Assembly (NCBI GenBank): GCA_028274465.1
Contig: CM051456.1
Coordinates: forward strand, 46,250,870 to 46,314,869
Reading direction: 5' to 3'
Source of the DNA: Plantago ovata
Lineage: Eukaryota; Streptophyta; Magnoliopsida; Lamiales; Plantaginaceae
Length of the DNA stretch: 64,000 nt
In this document: positions 52,870 through 62,933 of the stretch, piece by piece
Numbering within the stretch: the stretch's first letter is position 1
How the letters are laid out: the number at the start of each line of letters is the position of its first letter
Notes under the pieces: generated by a model
What the model saw: only the letters and a program-made list of their open reading frames with translations
Database searches by the model: none
Told to the model about the DNA's origin: nothing
Made by a program: the position numbers and the translations under genes

Positions 52870-53579
52870 TGTTGGTGTTAAAAAATATGTTCAGTCCACA
52901 TTTACGAACTGGAGTGTTATGAGAGTGCGACTAGGCTCCAAGGATCGTCCCTCAGGGGCTCGACCATACATACATGTATGTCACCTGTGTATGGCTCGAC
53001 CAGACATATGGTCCGACTAGACTCAAGGGTCCGACCCTCAAAACAGCTCACTAAGGACGAAAGCTGACTACTTGGCTCGAGGAACATTTCTAGGGGTCGA
53101 CTACTAAGGTGGTCTATCCAGGAGGACCTTAAGACAAGGGAACACCCTCCAAAGGAGACCAAGGCAAAGCACTACTCGAGCTATGGGTCCTGGGGTAAGG
53201 CTCAAGTACCCAGCTCGACCACGTCTGGTCGGTCCCTGGGTGGCCCGTCTTCCAGACGTTTCCATAAGTCTCGAAATGTCCATAATGCCCTCCAAACCCT
53301 AATCTGAATGTTTGGGCCAAAACCCATGGATCTCCTAAATGGGCTTGGGCCAAAGGAAAGATCCATCTCAACTGTACACGTGTCACAATCCTACACAAAG
53401 TGACAATATAATACTCAAAGTATACAAGGAGACATCACTTATGGTCCCAAGGTAAGCAATCATCATTCTACCTACCTCAATATTTCCCTCACTAGGGATC
53501 CTTCAACTCCCTAATCGTAAAGTCGTCCCTCCGGTTTGATCTTTGACAGACCGGGCACGAGGTACTACCCCCACCCCAC
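52870..53579 (+). repeat. Element D 5' LTR, first part
   Basis: About 710 bases up to CCCAC, where element C is inserted. Rich in CTCGACC/GGTCCGAC words. A short minus-strand open stretch (52917-53398) is LTR sequence. Confidence 0.7.
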
Positions 53580-54891
53580 TGATGTAACCAAGTTCGTCAG
53601 ACTCAATTAATCAAATAAATTTCTTATTTAGCCAAAGGCAATTCACGACTACAACGGAAACCGTAGTGTAGCAGTAGAATGACCTCGAGTGTCGTTCTCT
53701 AAGGACTATAACTAGCTTTATCAAATCTAATTTAGAATATAAAAACAGCAGACGGAATAGCAAAGATTTTTCTAACAGATAATGGAGATTGGTGATAGTA
53801 TGGTCCTTCAAAGCATAACGGGTTAATAATCATGCGTAAATTCCTCGGTTTTGCATGGAGATCTTTGATCAATCAATTGTCCTGTTGTAATTATTAAACA
53901 CTACGAAGATATAGATACTGACAGGTCAAACACTATTGTCCAATTGTGTTCCATAATTATTCAACACAACGAAGATATAGATATGCATAGGTCGACTAGG
54001 GTCCAATTCTGCATAATAATTAATCAACATACGAAGATATAGGCTGCGCCTGATCAAAGAAATAAAGCAATAACACGGAGTATAATGCGCGATATAGCCA
54101 TTAGCATAATTATCAACCCTTCGCTAAGAATTCACATACTACCACCAACGATAAGTTTAGCTACTCATAGTTGTCATGCAATCAACAGAAATCATAGAAG
54201 AAAACATGTTGAAAGATATATAAAAATAAGTAGAATAAACCGTAAGATACAATGTTACCAAAGGTTGTCAGTCTCCGAAGAATCGCGATCTTACAAGCTC
54301 CAAACTGCTATGAAAAAGTATCTCCTACGCTACGAACCCCCAGAACAGGCTCTGGGAAGTTCCTACCTAAAACTACCGAGAAAGGTGAGAGAATAGGTCT
54401 GGAAAAGTATGAAATTCAGAGAAAAACTGACCAACTATATATAGGCTTCGAATTTGTGTGGGGCCCTTCGCCCCACACACCGGGCGAGTCGCCTGGTGTG
54501 GGGCGATTCGCCCCACATCCCGGGCAATTCGCCCGGGAGCACTTTTCCGGAATTTCTGCGTTTTCGATGCGTTTTTGGATTTCTTCCCCTTTTCGGACTC
54601 GGTTTCTGACTTCTAGTGGCCTTCTAACCTCCAGATTCGACCCCTAGACTTCAAATCCTATACGGAAACCTTCAGATACTCCAAATAGGCTTCTGGAACA
54701 CCAATTCCTTGTCATCTTCAATATAATTGCCCTGAAATCCTCGTTTTTCAACCAAAACCTGTAAAATAAAAACTAAAGGGAAACGTGACACTATTCTAAT
54801 AAAATGCACTAAAATACAGCTAAATTAACATAGAGGATAGCTAAAATAGGTGAAAAAGACTCAAATGAAAGTGTAAAATACACATTCATCA
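53580..54891 (-). repeat. Element C 3' LTR
   Basis: 1,312 bases; TATATATA at 54436-54443 next to GGGCGA-type palindromes. LTR open stretches here repeat in the other LTR. Confidence 0.92.
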
Positions 54892-54909
54892 AACTCCCCA
54901 AACCGAACC
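54892..54909 (-). promoter_or_regulatory. Element C polypurine tract
   Basis: Minus strand GGTTCGGTTTGGGGAGTT, next to the 3' LTR. Confidence 0.88.
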
Positions 54910-55494
54910 TTTGCTTGTCCTCAAGCAACTAAGCTAGACTCTAATGCAAAAAACAATGCAAGACACAAAATGGAGTCTCATGCAAAATAAAATGAACTAA
55001 TCTACTGAATCTATCAAATAACATATGAACAAAAACCATATAAATCAAAGCATGAATATAGGTTGAAGAATACCTTGATTGACTTATACACATCTACATA
55101 AGCACTTATGTCAAGACAAGATAGTCTCTCGTAACATTCTCTACCTGGACCTAGTCAGTGACGACGTAATGAAGCATGCTAAGATACGAATGGTTGTCCC
55201 GTGCCTATGAAACTGAGGACTTACTGCTGTTCACCAAGTTTAAGACTTTCCCTTAAAGAGGTCGAACCAGTACTGACTCTCATCAAACGAAGGAGGGTTC
55301 CCTATAAAAGATAACACTCCCCTATTCTACCCATCTCTCAAGTAAAGTCTTAAGCTATTCACCACTTCCTGAATGGCAGGACGAGGGTGGTCTAGAACAG
55401 ATGACACTCAAAAACAAAAGACAAAAAATAGAAAATTACAACACGATTACGAACATTACAAGAATTGGAAAATGAGACACAACACTTTGCTAAA

Positions 55495-55655
55495 CTTCTA
55501 TTTGGCTTTCTTTTTTTTTTGCACCCTTTTTGCTTTTTTGGGGTCTTTTCTCCTTTTTTTTTCTTTTTTTCTTTCCAGTTCTTTTTTTTCTTTTTTCTTT
55601 TCTTTTTTCCTGGAATTTTTCTTTCTTCTTTTTTTTCGATTTTTTTTAGCCAGCA
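55495..55655 (-). other. Conserved purine-rich tract of element C
   Basis: A/G-rich on the minus strand, containing GACCCCAAAAAAGCAAAA; same position as in A and B. Confidence 0.7.
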
Positions 55656-55698
55656 GTAGCATAACAAAAGAGAAAAAATGACTCACACGACTTCCCCA

Positions 55699-55720
55699 AA
55701 CCTATTCGAAAGAATAGGTT
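55699..55720 (-). other. Hairpin 2 of element C
   Basis: AACCTATTC-TTTC-GAATAGGTT on the minus strand, followed by TGGGGAAG. Confidence 0.87.
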
Positions 55721-55813
55721 GGAGTACAAATTTTACGGAAAAGGAAAAATAAAGTCACGATACGGAAATGAAAAACGAAAAACAAGTCTAATGATGGTGT
55801 AACCCCCTCCCCA

Positions 55814-55835
55814 AACCTATTCGGAAGAATAGGTT
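55814..55835 (-). other. Hairpin 1 of element C, followed by a PPT-like run
   Basis: Same stem, loop TTCC, followed by TGGGGAGGGGGTT; 115 bases from hairpin 2. Confidence 0.87.
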
Positions 55836-56397
55836 ACAAACAAAGGATCACACAACCTCACACTACCTCCTTCCTAGGCATTTAGCAATCTCAAAGCATG
55901 GTGAAGACTTGTTGCCTCTTAGTTACATAATTACTCGGGAAAACAACCATAAGACCCGAACATGCATCATCCTATTATAAAGGCCTTCGTGAACCGCAGT
56001 AGAGAAAACACCACTAAGTGATGTCGAGACTACCAAGCTTAACTAAGTGCAATACATAAATGTGATAAGCCAAGCGAGAAAAACCTCAAACAAATTCATA
56101 GAGATGAAGCATACGATTAATGGCATAGTTAGTTAATCTACCCAATAAAAAAGTTCAAAAAATTCGGCAATAAACTCCATATAAAACATGCAAGACTATC
56201 CTAGGATGAATGTAGTGTATGCAACCTAAAAACTAAGAAAGCGGTAAACGTGCAAATGCAATTAAAAAACAAGATACGATACTCAACATCACAAAGCAAA
56301 CAATACTTAACATCATGGTTCACATCTCATCCCCCTCATGAAACTTAAGCTAGTCCCTAGCAAAAGAGAATGAGTAAATAAAAAGTGATACTAGATG

Positions 56398-57729
56398 TTA
56401 CCGAACGGTTTGGCCTCGGTCGGCTGAGTATTCAAGAATGGACTCAAGAGTACCTCCCCACGGTGGCCGCCATTCTCTTGGTCCGATGTAGCAAAGAGAC
56501 CTAGGAAGCTTCAAAGATCTCACCATGGTGAATGGACTGGTTTGCTTTGCAGGCATATCCAATAAGGACTTCATCAATACGAGGACATTCACTTTGACTT
56601 CATCGAGGTGCTTGTTGAGTTGTGGCTCCTGTGTATCTTGCTTGTCAAGCTTTCCACCTCGGAGGAGTAGATTCACCTCTTTGTACTTAAGAACCTCAGT
56701 AGTAACGGAAGGAAGTGGCTTTGGATTGATACGAATGTCTGTGAGTAAAGAAACAGTGGAGCTGGGGTCATCCAGCTCACTGGTCATGGGAGGCGGTTCT
56801 CTCACCATGCTGGGTGAATCGCCCCCCACCTCCAGGGGGGCGTCGCCTTCCAATCCTTTCTCCTCTTCAAGTTCTCGAACCTCTTCTACTTCAGCACAAT
56901 TCAACAAGCTGAATTCTTCCGTAAGATGCTCAGTTACTTCAACTTCTTCAACAACTTTTGCTATACGAAGGTCATCTTCAACTTGCTCGGCATGTGCAAT
57001 TTCATCTTCCTCACTGATTTCTTCGGCTTCAAAATACTCCTCGGATGAGCTTCCTGCTTCACCTCGATCTACTTCCTTTGCGGTGATGTGAATTGGTATG
57101 ACCTCATCGGATTGTGTTGAACCTCTGGCGTACTTACGGAGGACTTCTTCTGCCTCGTCGACAGTACATTCTCCCAGACCGCCGCTCAACCGATCCACTC
57201 TAAGTCGTTCCTCTTCACGAAGTCCACCAACGAAGCACCAAATCAACTCCCCATCTTCGAACCAGTGATGGGGGCACTCACGTTTATTCATCTCAAAACG
57301 TTCGTAGGCGTCACAAAACTGCTCATACTCTCCTTGCTCGAAATATTGGATCCTATCACGTAAGGCAATCGTCTCATGATAAGGCATGAACCGCGCCAAG
57401 AACTCCTCTACTACTTGGCCCCAAGTTTTCAGCGATCCTAGTTCTAACCTTGCAATCCAACGCCTCGGCTCATACCCAAGAGCAAAAGAAAATAGTTTCC
57501 TGCACAATTGGTCCTTAGTAAACCCTTCTGCTGGAATTCTTTCTATTTCCTCCTCATAGGATCGAATGAAACTCCATGGGTCCATCCCTACTCCATCTTC
57601 GTACCTTGGTAAGTACCTCACCATGGACTCCGTCACCTCATACCTCCTTAACTCGTCTTCCAGGTATATGGATGATCCTCTCCTCACCTGCGAGAATTGG
57701 GGTGTCATGCGAGCGCGCATGGAAATCAT
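56398..57729 (-). CDS. Gag of element C
   Basis: 444 codons from the ATG at 57729 (upstream codons extend the frame without an ATG). Retrotrans_gag region at about residues 20-190: VGMDPWSFIRSYEEEIERI, RRWIARLELGSLKTWGQVV, ERFEMNKRECPHHWFEDGEL and WCFVGGLREEERLRVDRL. The tail is acidic, then Ser/Pro/Leu-rich; no CCHC knuckle or protease motif. It parallels the element A capsid (shared CPHH motif) and the shorter element B gag. Sits between primer site and 3' non-coding region. Fossil copy; frame open. Confidence 0.85.
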   Translation of the reverse strand: MISMRARMTPQFSQVRRGSSIYLEDELRRYEVTESMVRYLPRYEDGVGMDPWSFIRSYEEEIERIPAEGFTKDQLCRKLFSFALGYEPRRWIARLELGSLKTWGQVVEEFLARFMPYHETIALRDRIQYFEQGEYEQFCDAYERFEMNKRECPHHWFEDGELIWCFVGGLREEERLRVDRLSGGLGECTVDEAEEVLRKYARGSTQSDEVIPIHITAKEVDRGEAGSSSEEYFEAEEISEEDEIAHAEQVEDDLRIAKVVEEVEVTEHLTEEFSLLNCAEVEEVRELEEEKGLEGDAPLEVGGDSPSMVREPPPMTSELDDPSSTVSLLTDIRINPKPLPSVTTEVLKYKEVNLLLRGGKLDKQDTQEPQLNKHLDEVKVNVLVLMKSLLDMPAKQTSPFTMVRSLKLPRSLCYIGPREWRPPWGGTLESILEYSADRGQTVR

Positions 57730-57983
57730 ACCTGTATGTCTGTAGTAACAGTAACTCAAAACTAAAAATTAGTTCTATTAGCGTAATCAAACACAATATA
57801 ACGAAAAATTTCGAGAGCACAAACACGCAAGGTAACCAAGATCAGATTAGATGAATTTACTGAAGAAGATAGGAGGAAAGAAATAGGGCAAGAAAGTGAA
57901 ATTTCTGAAAGACAATCCAAGAGCTGTTCTGGGAATTGAATGCTGAAAATATAAAAAAATTAAACAGAAAAAAGGAGTATAGT

Positions 57984-58000
57984 CCCCGACAACGGCGCCA
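57984..58000 (-). promoter_or_regulatory. Element C primer-binding site (tRNA-Asp)
   Basis: Minus strand TGGCGCCGTTGTCGGGG, three bases after the 5' LTR. Confidence 0.92.
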
Positions 58001-58003
58001 ATT

Positions 58004-59314
58004 TGATGTAACCAAGTTCATCAGACTCAATTAATCAAATAAATTTGTTATTTAGCCAAAGGCAATTCACGACTACAATGAAAACCGTAGTGTAGCAGTA
58101 GAATGACCTCGAGTGTCGTTCTCTAAGGACTATAACTAGGTTTATCAAATCTAATTTAGAATATAAAAACAGCAGACAGAATAGCAAAGGTTTTTCTAAC
58201 AGATAATGGAGATTGGTGATAGTATGGTCCTTCAAAGCATAACGGGTTAATAATCATGCGTAAATTCCTCGGTTTTGCATGGAGATCTTTGATCAATCAA
58301 TTGTCCTATTGTAATTATTAAACACTACGAAGATATAGATACTGACAGGTCAAACACTATTGTCCAATTGTGTTCCGTAATTATTCAACACTACGAAGAT
58401 ATAGATATGCATAGGTCGACTAGGGTCCAATTGTGCATAATAATTAATCAACATACGAAGATATAGGTTGCGCCTGATCAAAGAAATAAAGCAATAACAC
58501 GGAGTATAATGCGCGATATAGCCATTAGCATGATTATCAACCCTTCGCTAAGAATTCACATACTACCACCAACGATAAGTTTAGCTACTCATAGTTGTGA
58601 TGCAATCAACAGAAATCATAGAAGAAAACATGTTGAAAGATATACAAAAATAAGTAGAATAAACCGTAAGATACAATGTTACCGAAGGTTGTCAGTCTCC
58701 GAAGAATCGCGATCTTACAAGCTCCAAACTGCTACGAAAAAGTATCTCCTAAGCTACGAACCCCCAGAACAGGCTCTGGGAAGTTCCTACCTAAAACTAC
58801 AGAGAAAGGTGAGAGAATAGGTCTGGAAAAGTATGAAATTCGGAGAAAAACTGAGCAACTATATATAGGCTTCAAATTTGTGTGGGGCCCTCCGCCCCAC
58901 ACACCGATCGAGTCGCCTGGTGTGGGGCGATTAGCCCCACATCCCGGGCGATTCTCCCGGGAGCATTTTCCGGAATTTCTGCGCTTTCGACGCGTTTTTG
59001 GATTTCTTCCCCTTTTCGGACTCGGTTTCTGACTTTTAGTGGCCTTCTAACCTCCAGATTCGACCCCTAGACTTCAAATCCTATCCGGAAACCTTTAGAT
59101 ACTCCAAATAGGCTTCTGGAACACCAATTCCTTGTCATCTTCAATATAATTGCCCTGAAATCCTCGTTTTTCAACCAAAACCTGTAAAATAAAAACTAAA
59201 GGGAAACGTGACACTATTCTAATAAAATGCACTAAAATATAGCTAAATTAACATAGAGGATAGCTAAAATAGGTGAAAAAGACTCAAATGAAAGTGTAAA
59301 ATACACATTCATGA
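58004..59314 (-). repeat. Element C 5' LTR
   Basis: 1,311 bases. TATATATA at 58860-58867, with palindromes such as GGGGCGATTAGCCCC and CCCGGGCGATTCTCCCGGG upstream in the sense direction (58890-58965). Confidence 0.92.
58860..58965 (-). promoter_or_regulatory. Putative LTR promoter of element C
   Basis: TATA box with GC-rich palindromes immediately upstream, as in elements A and B. Start site not determined. Confidence 0.55.
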
Positions 59315-59440
59315 CCCACTTACAACTTATATTTCAGGATTCCACTGAGATGGAGGTTACTTGAAGTTTGGAGTATCATTCCTTTGTAATGTCTAAGGTG
59401 ATTATCCTTCACAAGACTTAGCATGAATTACCCTTCAACA
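59315..59440 (+). repeat. Element D 5' LTR, last part
   Basis: Begins with the second CCCAC and ends CTTCAACA, the inverted match of TGTTG at the LTR start. Confidence 0.7.
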
Positions 59441-59442
59441 TG

Positions 59443-59458
59443 TGGTGTCGTCTGTGGG
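59443..59458 (+). promoter_or_regulatory. Element D primer-binding site
   Basis: TGGTGTCGTCTGTGGG, two bases after the LTR; tRNA not certain. Confidence 0.6.
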
Positions 59459-59503
59459 CAGCTGATCAAAAGGTAATTCCTTGCCCTACTAGTCGAGCCC
59501 TAG

Positions 59504-59899
59504 ATGGTGAATCCTAGGCGAAGTACCAGACTGGCCAATGCTGCTGAAGAGAACCCTCCTCCCCCTAGGGGTCGTCCCCCTTTAAGAGGTGGAGGAAGGG
59601 GAAGAGGAAGAAACACCGCGGCTGAAAGGGCACCTAGAAATGATAATGTTGAAAGGGATCGAGAAATGGTCGATGGGGCATTTACTAATGTCACGGGATC
59701 CCGAGAGGAAAGGTCCGCTGAGAATGAACCACAAGGAATCCCCATCAAAAGTGCCTTCGGGGCATTGCGAGCCTCGAGTCATAGGATCCCAAGGGATCCT
59801 CCTCCACCAGCTGCTTTGAACCTTCCTCCACCAGCTGCCATTAACCCTCCACTGCCAGTCGCAATGAAGTTCACCCTTCCAAACAACCAAGTGGTCTGA
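59504..59899 (+). CDS. Gag N-terminal fragment of element D
   Basis: 131 codons from an ATG 64 bases past the LTR: MVNPRRSTRLANAA, a Pro/Arg/Gly-rich stretch (PPRGRPPLRGGGRGRGR), then Pro-rich PPPAAINPPLP. This looks like the disordered leader of a Gypsy gag; the capsid core is not reached before element E begins. Fossil. Confidence 0.6.
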   Translation: MVNPRRSTRLANAAEENPPPPRGRPPLRGGGRGRGRNTAAERAPRNDNVERDREMVDGAFTNVTGSREERSAENEPQGIPIKSAFGALRASSHRIPRDPPPPAALNLPPPAAINPPLPVAMKFTLPNNQVV

Positions 59900-59949
59900 C
59901 CAGCAAATTACGGGATTGATGATGACGATAAAATAGTACCCATCATCAA

Positions 59950-61339
59950 GGATCTATTTCGACCTTTTATTGTCCTTTTACTTTATAGTTTAGTTAGAAG
60001 TAGTTACTTTTGACATGTTTTGTGTCACAGGGTCCCCGGATACAATATGGTGAAAATAGCATAAAAATAGGGTTATTTTGGTGCAATTTGAGCTTACTTT
60101 GGAGTCTTGGCTTTTCCATGGCTCCCGAGGTCCGAGAAGTACAATTTCAGGCATTTGATGGAGTTTCAAGGGCTTTCAAACAATAAAAGTTCGGCAAATT
60201 TCTCTACGGACAGGTGGCGCCGTGCCAAGCCTACTTCTGTTGGCGCCAAGCCAACAGACGGGATCAGATTTCGGAAATTTTATTTAAACTCGTTTTAATT
60301 AGTTTTTTTCATAAGTTTTCATTCATTAGCAGCCTAGCACGAACCCTAGAGAGAAGATACTCTTTGGAGGCAACCCTAAGCCTCCAAACTCTCGATTTTC
60401 ATCATTGGATTTGCTACCGTTGCTAGATTTCATTGTTTTGCTTGGATTCGACATTGGATTGCTATTGCTCAACTGATCATTGAGTAATTTCGTATCAATC
60501 TCTATATATTTTCCAGATTTACTATGTTTTCTATTGCTTTTTCTATGATTATGAATATGCATGACGGTTTATTCGTTATGAATAGCTAATCAGTACGTGT
60601 TGATGGTAGGATGTAGGTTATATTGATATGCTTATGATTTTGTTAGCATGAGTTTATGAAAAGGATGCATATGTGTATGTGCTATGGCCGATTTATATGT
60701 TTGGTTTATAGTTTCCTAATAACAAACCTTCGAATTATGATAGTGATAGGATCCTAGGTCAATTAAAGACTAAAAACAATCACTTGCTAATAATATATCT
60801 TCGAATTGGTTGGTGACAGCTTCCATGGTCGATAACATAGCCATAAGTACATCACATGTATGTAATGCTGGAAATTTAGTATGTGTTGATTTTCTCCATA
60901 TATGCATGAGATTTCTAAGTAACACTGTCTCGTAATTGCCTTCAATGATATTGTATGCTTCGTTATGCATGTTATTGATGTTACATGTCAACAAACGGTG
61001 TGACTACCTACGTCTATCGCTTGCTAATATATGATTAAGTTATATCAATATGGCTACTACCTACTATCAACCGCTTATCTCATATTTGAACTTCGTTAGT
61101 ATTTATCTCTACCGTTAGTGTTGGTTTAGTTATTGTTTGATATTACTTTATTCCAACAATATTTATTCTTGATTGATTAAGTAGAAGTAAGTTAGTAAGA
61201 GCCTAACTTAGATCCTTAGAGACCGACACTCAAGTTAGCTTGCCATTACACCAAGTTTTGTATAGTTTAGAGTTAGCTTGGCATAAACATAAGTAGTATT
61301 TGATAGTTGTTTCGGTACAACACAATAACACACTCATTA
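59950..61339 (+). repeat. Element E 5' LTR
   Basis: About 1.39 kb ending CACACTCATTA. Contains GGTGGCGCCGTGCC and GTTGGCGCCAAGCC near 60207-60250 in place of the GGCGA palindromes. No gene; the small open stretches in it have no domain. Confidence 0.7.
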
Positions 61340-61342
61340 AAT

Positions 61343-61360
61343 TGGCGCCGTTTCCGAGGA
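61343..61360 (+). promoter_or_regulatory. Element E primer-binding site (tRNA-Asp type)
   Basis: TGGCGCCGTTTCCGAGGA, just after the LTR. Confidence 0.85.
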
Positions 61361-61470
61361 CCTAGCTCCTTGAACTAGTTTACTTTCAATTTATTCAATC
61401 ATATTTGCTTTTATTTCATTTTTTATATTTTATTCAATCAATTCTCACATTCATCTTTTGTCATAGATAG

Positions 61471-62769
61471 GTGTTTATGCCCAATACTCGCACTTCTGCT
61501 GAAATTGTGTTGCCAATTATTCCTGAAGTTGATCAATTCTACCACCAAAGGAGAAGAAGTTCAGCTTCCATTCCATACGTAGACGAGGAGATTGTGCTTT
61601 CTGAAGAAGGAGAAAAATCAAATTCTGAAGAAGAAGTTTCAATTGATCTAGACATGGCGCAAGACAACACTCAGTTGAAGGCATTGATCCAACCTTCTGT
61701 TGGAGCTAAGGGACCTGCTATTGTCCTAAATCCAGCCACTAGGAACTTGGAGATAAAAAGTCACATGTACCAACAATTGCCAAAATTCTATGGCATGCCT
61801 AATGAAGATGTGATGGGATTTCTAAGGGAGATTGAAGGCTTTATTCGCCATCTACAAAAGTGGGCTGAAGGTGTAACTGATGATGATTTGAGGATGAAGG
61901 TTTTTAGCTTGGGGCTTAATTATAGATCTAAATCTTGTTTGACTCTCTAGACGAAGGAGCCCTCAACACTTAGGACGGAGTTTTTGCCAAGTTCATGGAG
62001 AAGTATTATCCTAGCTACAAAACCAATGCCTTGAAAGCTCAAATTTCTAGGTTTCGCCAACTGCATGATGAAGCTTTCCACACTGCTTGGGAAAGATTTA
62101 AGGACTTACAAGTGAAGTGTCCCCACCATCGATTCAACAAGGAAGAATTAGTTGAATTCTTCTACAAAGGGTTGGAACAAGAGCTTCAAGATAGGGTAGA
62201 CAATGCTTGTCTAGGAAGATTGATGGAGAAAACAACCACCGAAGCTATTGAAATAATGGAAATGCTTGCTCGCGCCTCACAACATCGCAATGTTAGAGCC
62301 ATGCCACCAAGGAGGCCGATGGAGGCGCATGCAACTCACGAGGAGAACTTTGATAGGTATGATGGCTTTGTTCAAGAGGTTAGAGAAGCTATGAGGCAAA
62401 GTGTAGTAATGCCTAGTTATGAGATATGTGGTGTTTGCTAAAATTATGGACATGCACTAGCTAGCATATGTTGTTGTAGGAGAAGATTTAGGGCCTGAGA
62501 GAGCTTTCGAAGCTCAAGGAACAGTGGAGGATGTGAATTATGGCCAAGGCAATGGCCAATACTTTGCGCCACGAGGTGGATTCAACCAAAACCGTGGTAG
62601 ATATGGTCCTAGAGGTGGTTATCAAGGTGGAAGGAACACCGACTATGGTCCTAATCAAGATCGCAGGCGCCTAAGTTATGCTAATGATTTCTATGAGAAT
62701 GCTAAACCGAAGAACAACTCTAATGGTGGCATTATTGATGTTAAGGCGAGCATAGTTCAAACTATGTAA
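61471..62769 (+). mobile_element. Element E gag region
   Basis: Clear relative of the element A Gag: HQRRRSSA, KGPAIVLNPATRNLEIK, QQLPKFYGMPNEDVMGFL, KAQISRFRQLHDEAFHTAW, KCPHHRFNKEELVEFFYKGL and, later, a Gly/Arg/Asn-rich GRYGPRGGYQGGRNTDYGP stretch. Broken by several changes. Confidence 0.85.
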
Positions 62770-62933
62770 TAACTAGTTAACAAGACTGATAAGTTCATGG
62801 AAGTATACAAGCAAAACGAAGGCATTAATAAGAAAAGATTGGATGTTCTTTAAGCCAACACTCAGGACTTGAGGCAAGAAGTTCAAGAGCTTATTGATCA
62901 TGGAGAAGGTAGAGAAGCTGGGAAATTACCTAG

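Larger units (their letters stand above)
53580..59314 (-). mobile_element. Athila-like non-autonomous element C
   Basis: 5,735 bases flanked by CCCAC (53575-53579 and 59315-59319) within the element D LTR. Minus-strand order: 5' LTR 59314-58004, tRNA-Asp primer site, gag, 3' non-coding region with two hairpins and purine tract, polypurine tract, 3' LTR 54891-53580. No protease, RT or integrase seen. LTRs differ by roughly 2-3% by eye. Element structure looks nearly whole. Confidence 0.92.
52870..59934 (+). mobile_element. LTR element D (Gypsy, probably Tat lineage), partial
   Basis: An LTR starting TGTTGGTGTT and ending CTTCAACA at 59440, interrupted by element C, is followed by a primer-like TGGTGTCGTCTGTGGG and the start of a gag. 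It is then cut by element E near 59940; the rest is not in the window. The primer-site sequence resembles the TGGCGCCGTCTGTGGG form I associate with Tat-type elements. Fossil. Confidence 0.7.
59941..62933 (+). mobile_element. Athila-like element E, partial
   Basis: An LTR (start uncertain, about 59941-59960; end 61339) followed by a tRNA-Asp primer site and gag, then cut by a Sirevirus LTR at 62934. The 3' part is outside the window. Its LTR family also left the fragment at 3022-3308. Broken. Confidence 0.8.

Noticed and set aside
53104-53398. Overlapping minus-strand frames in the element D LTR
   Set aside because: Lie within LTR sequence, with no domain and no start context.
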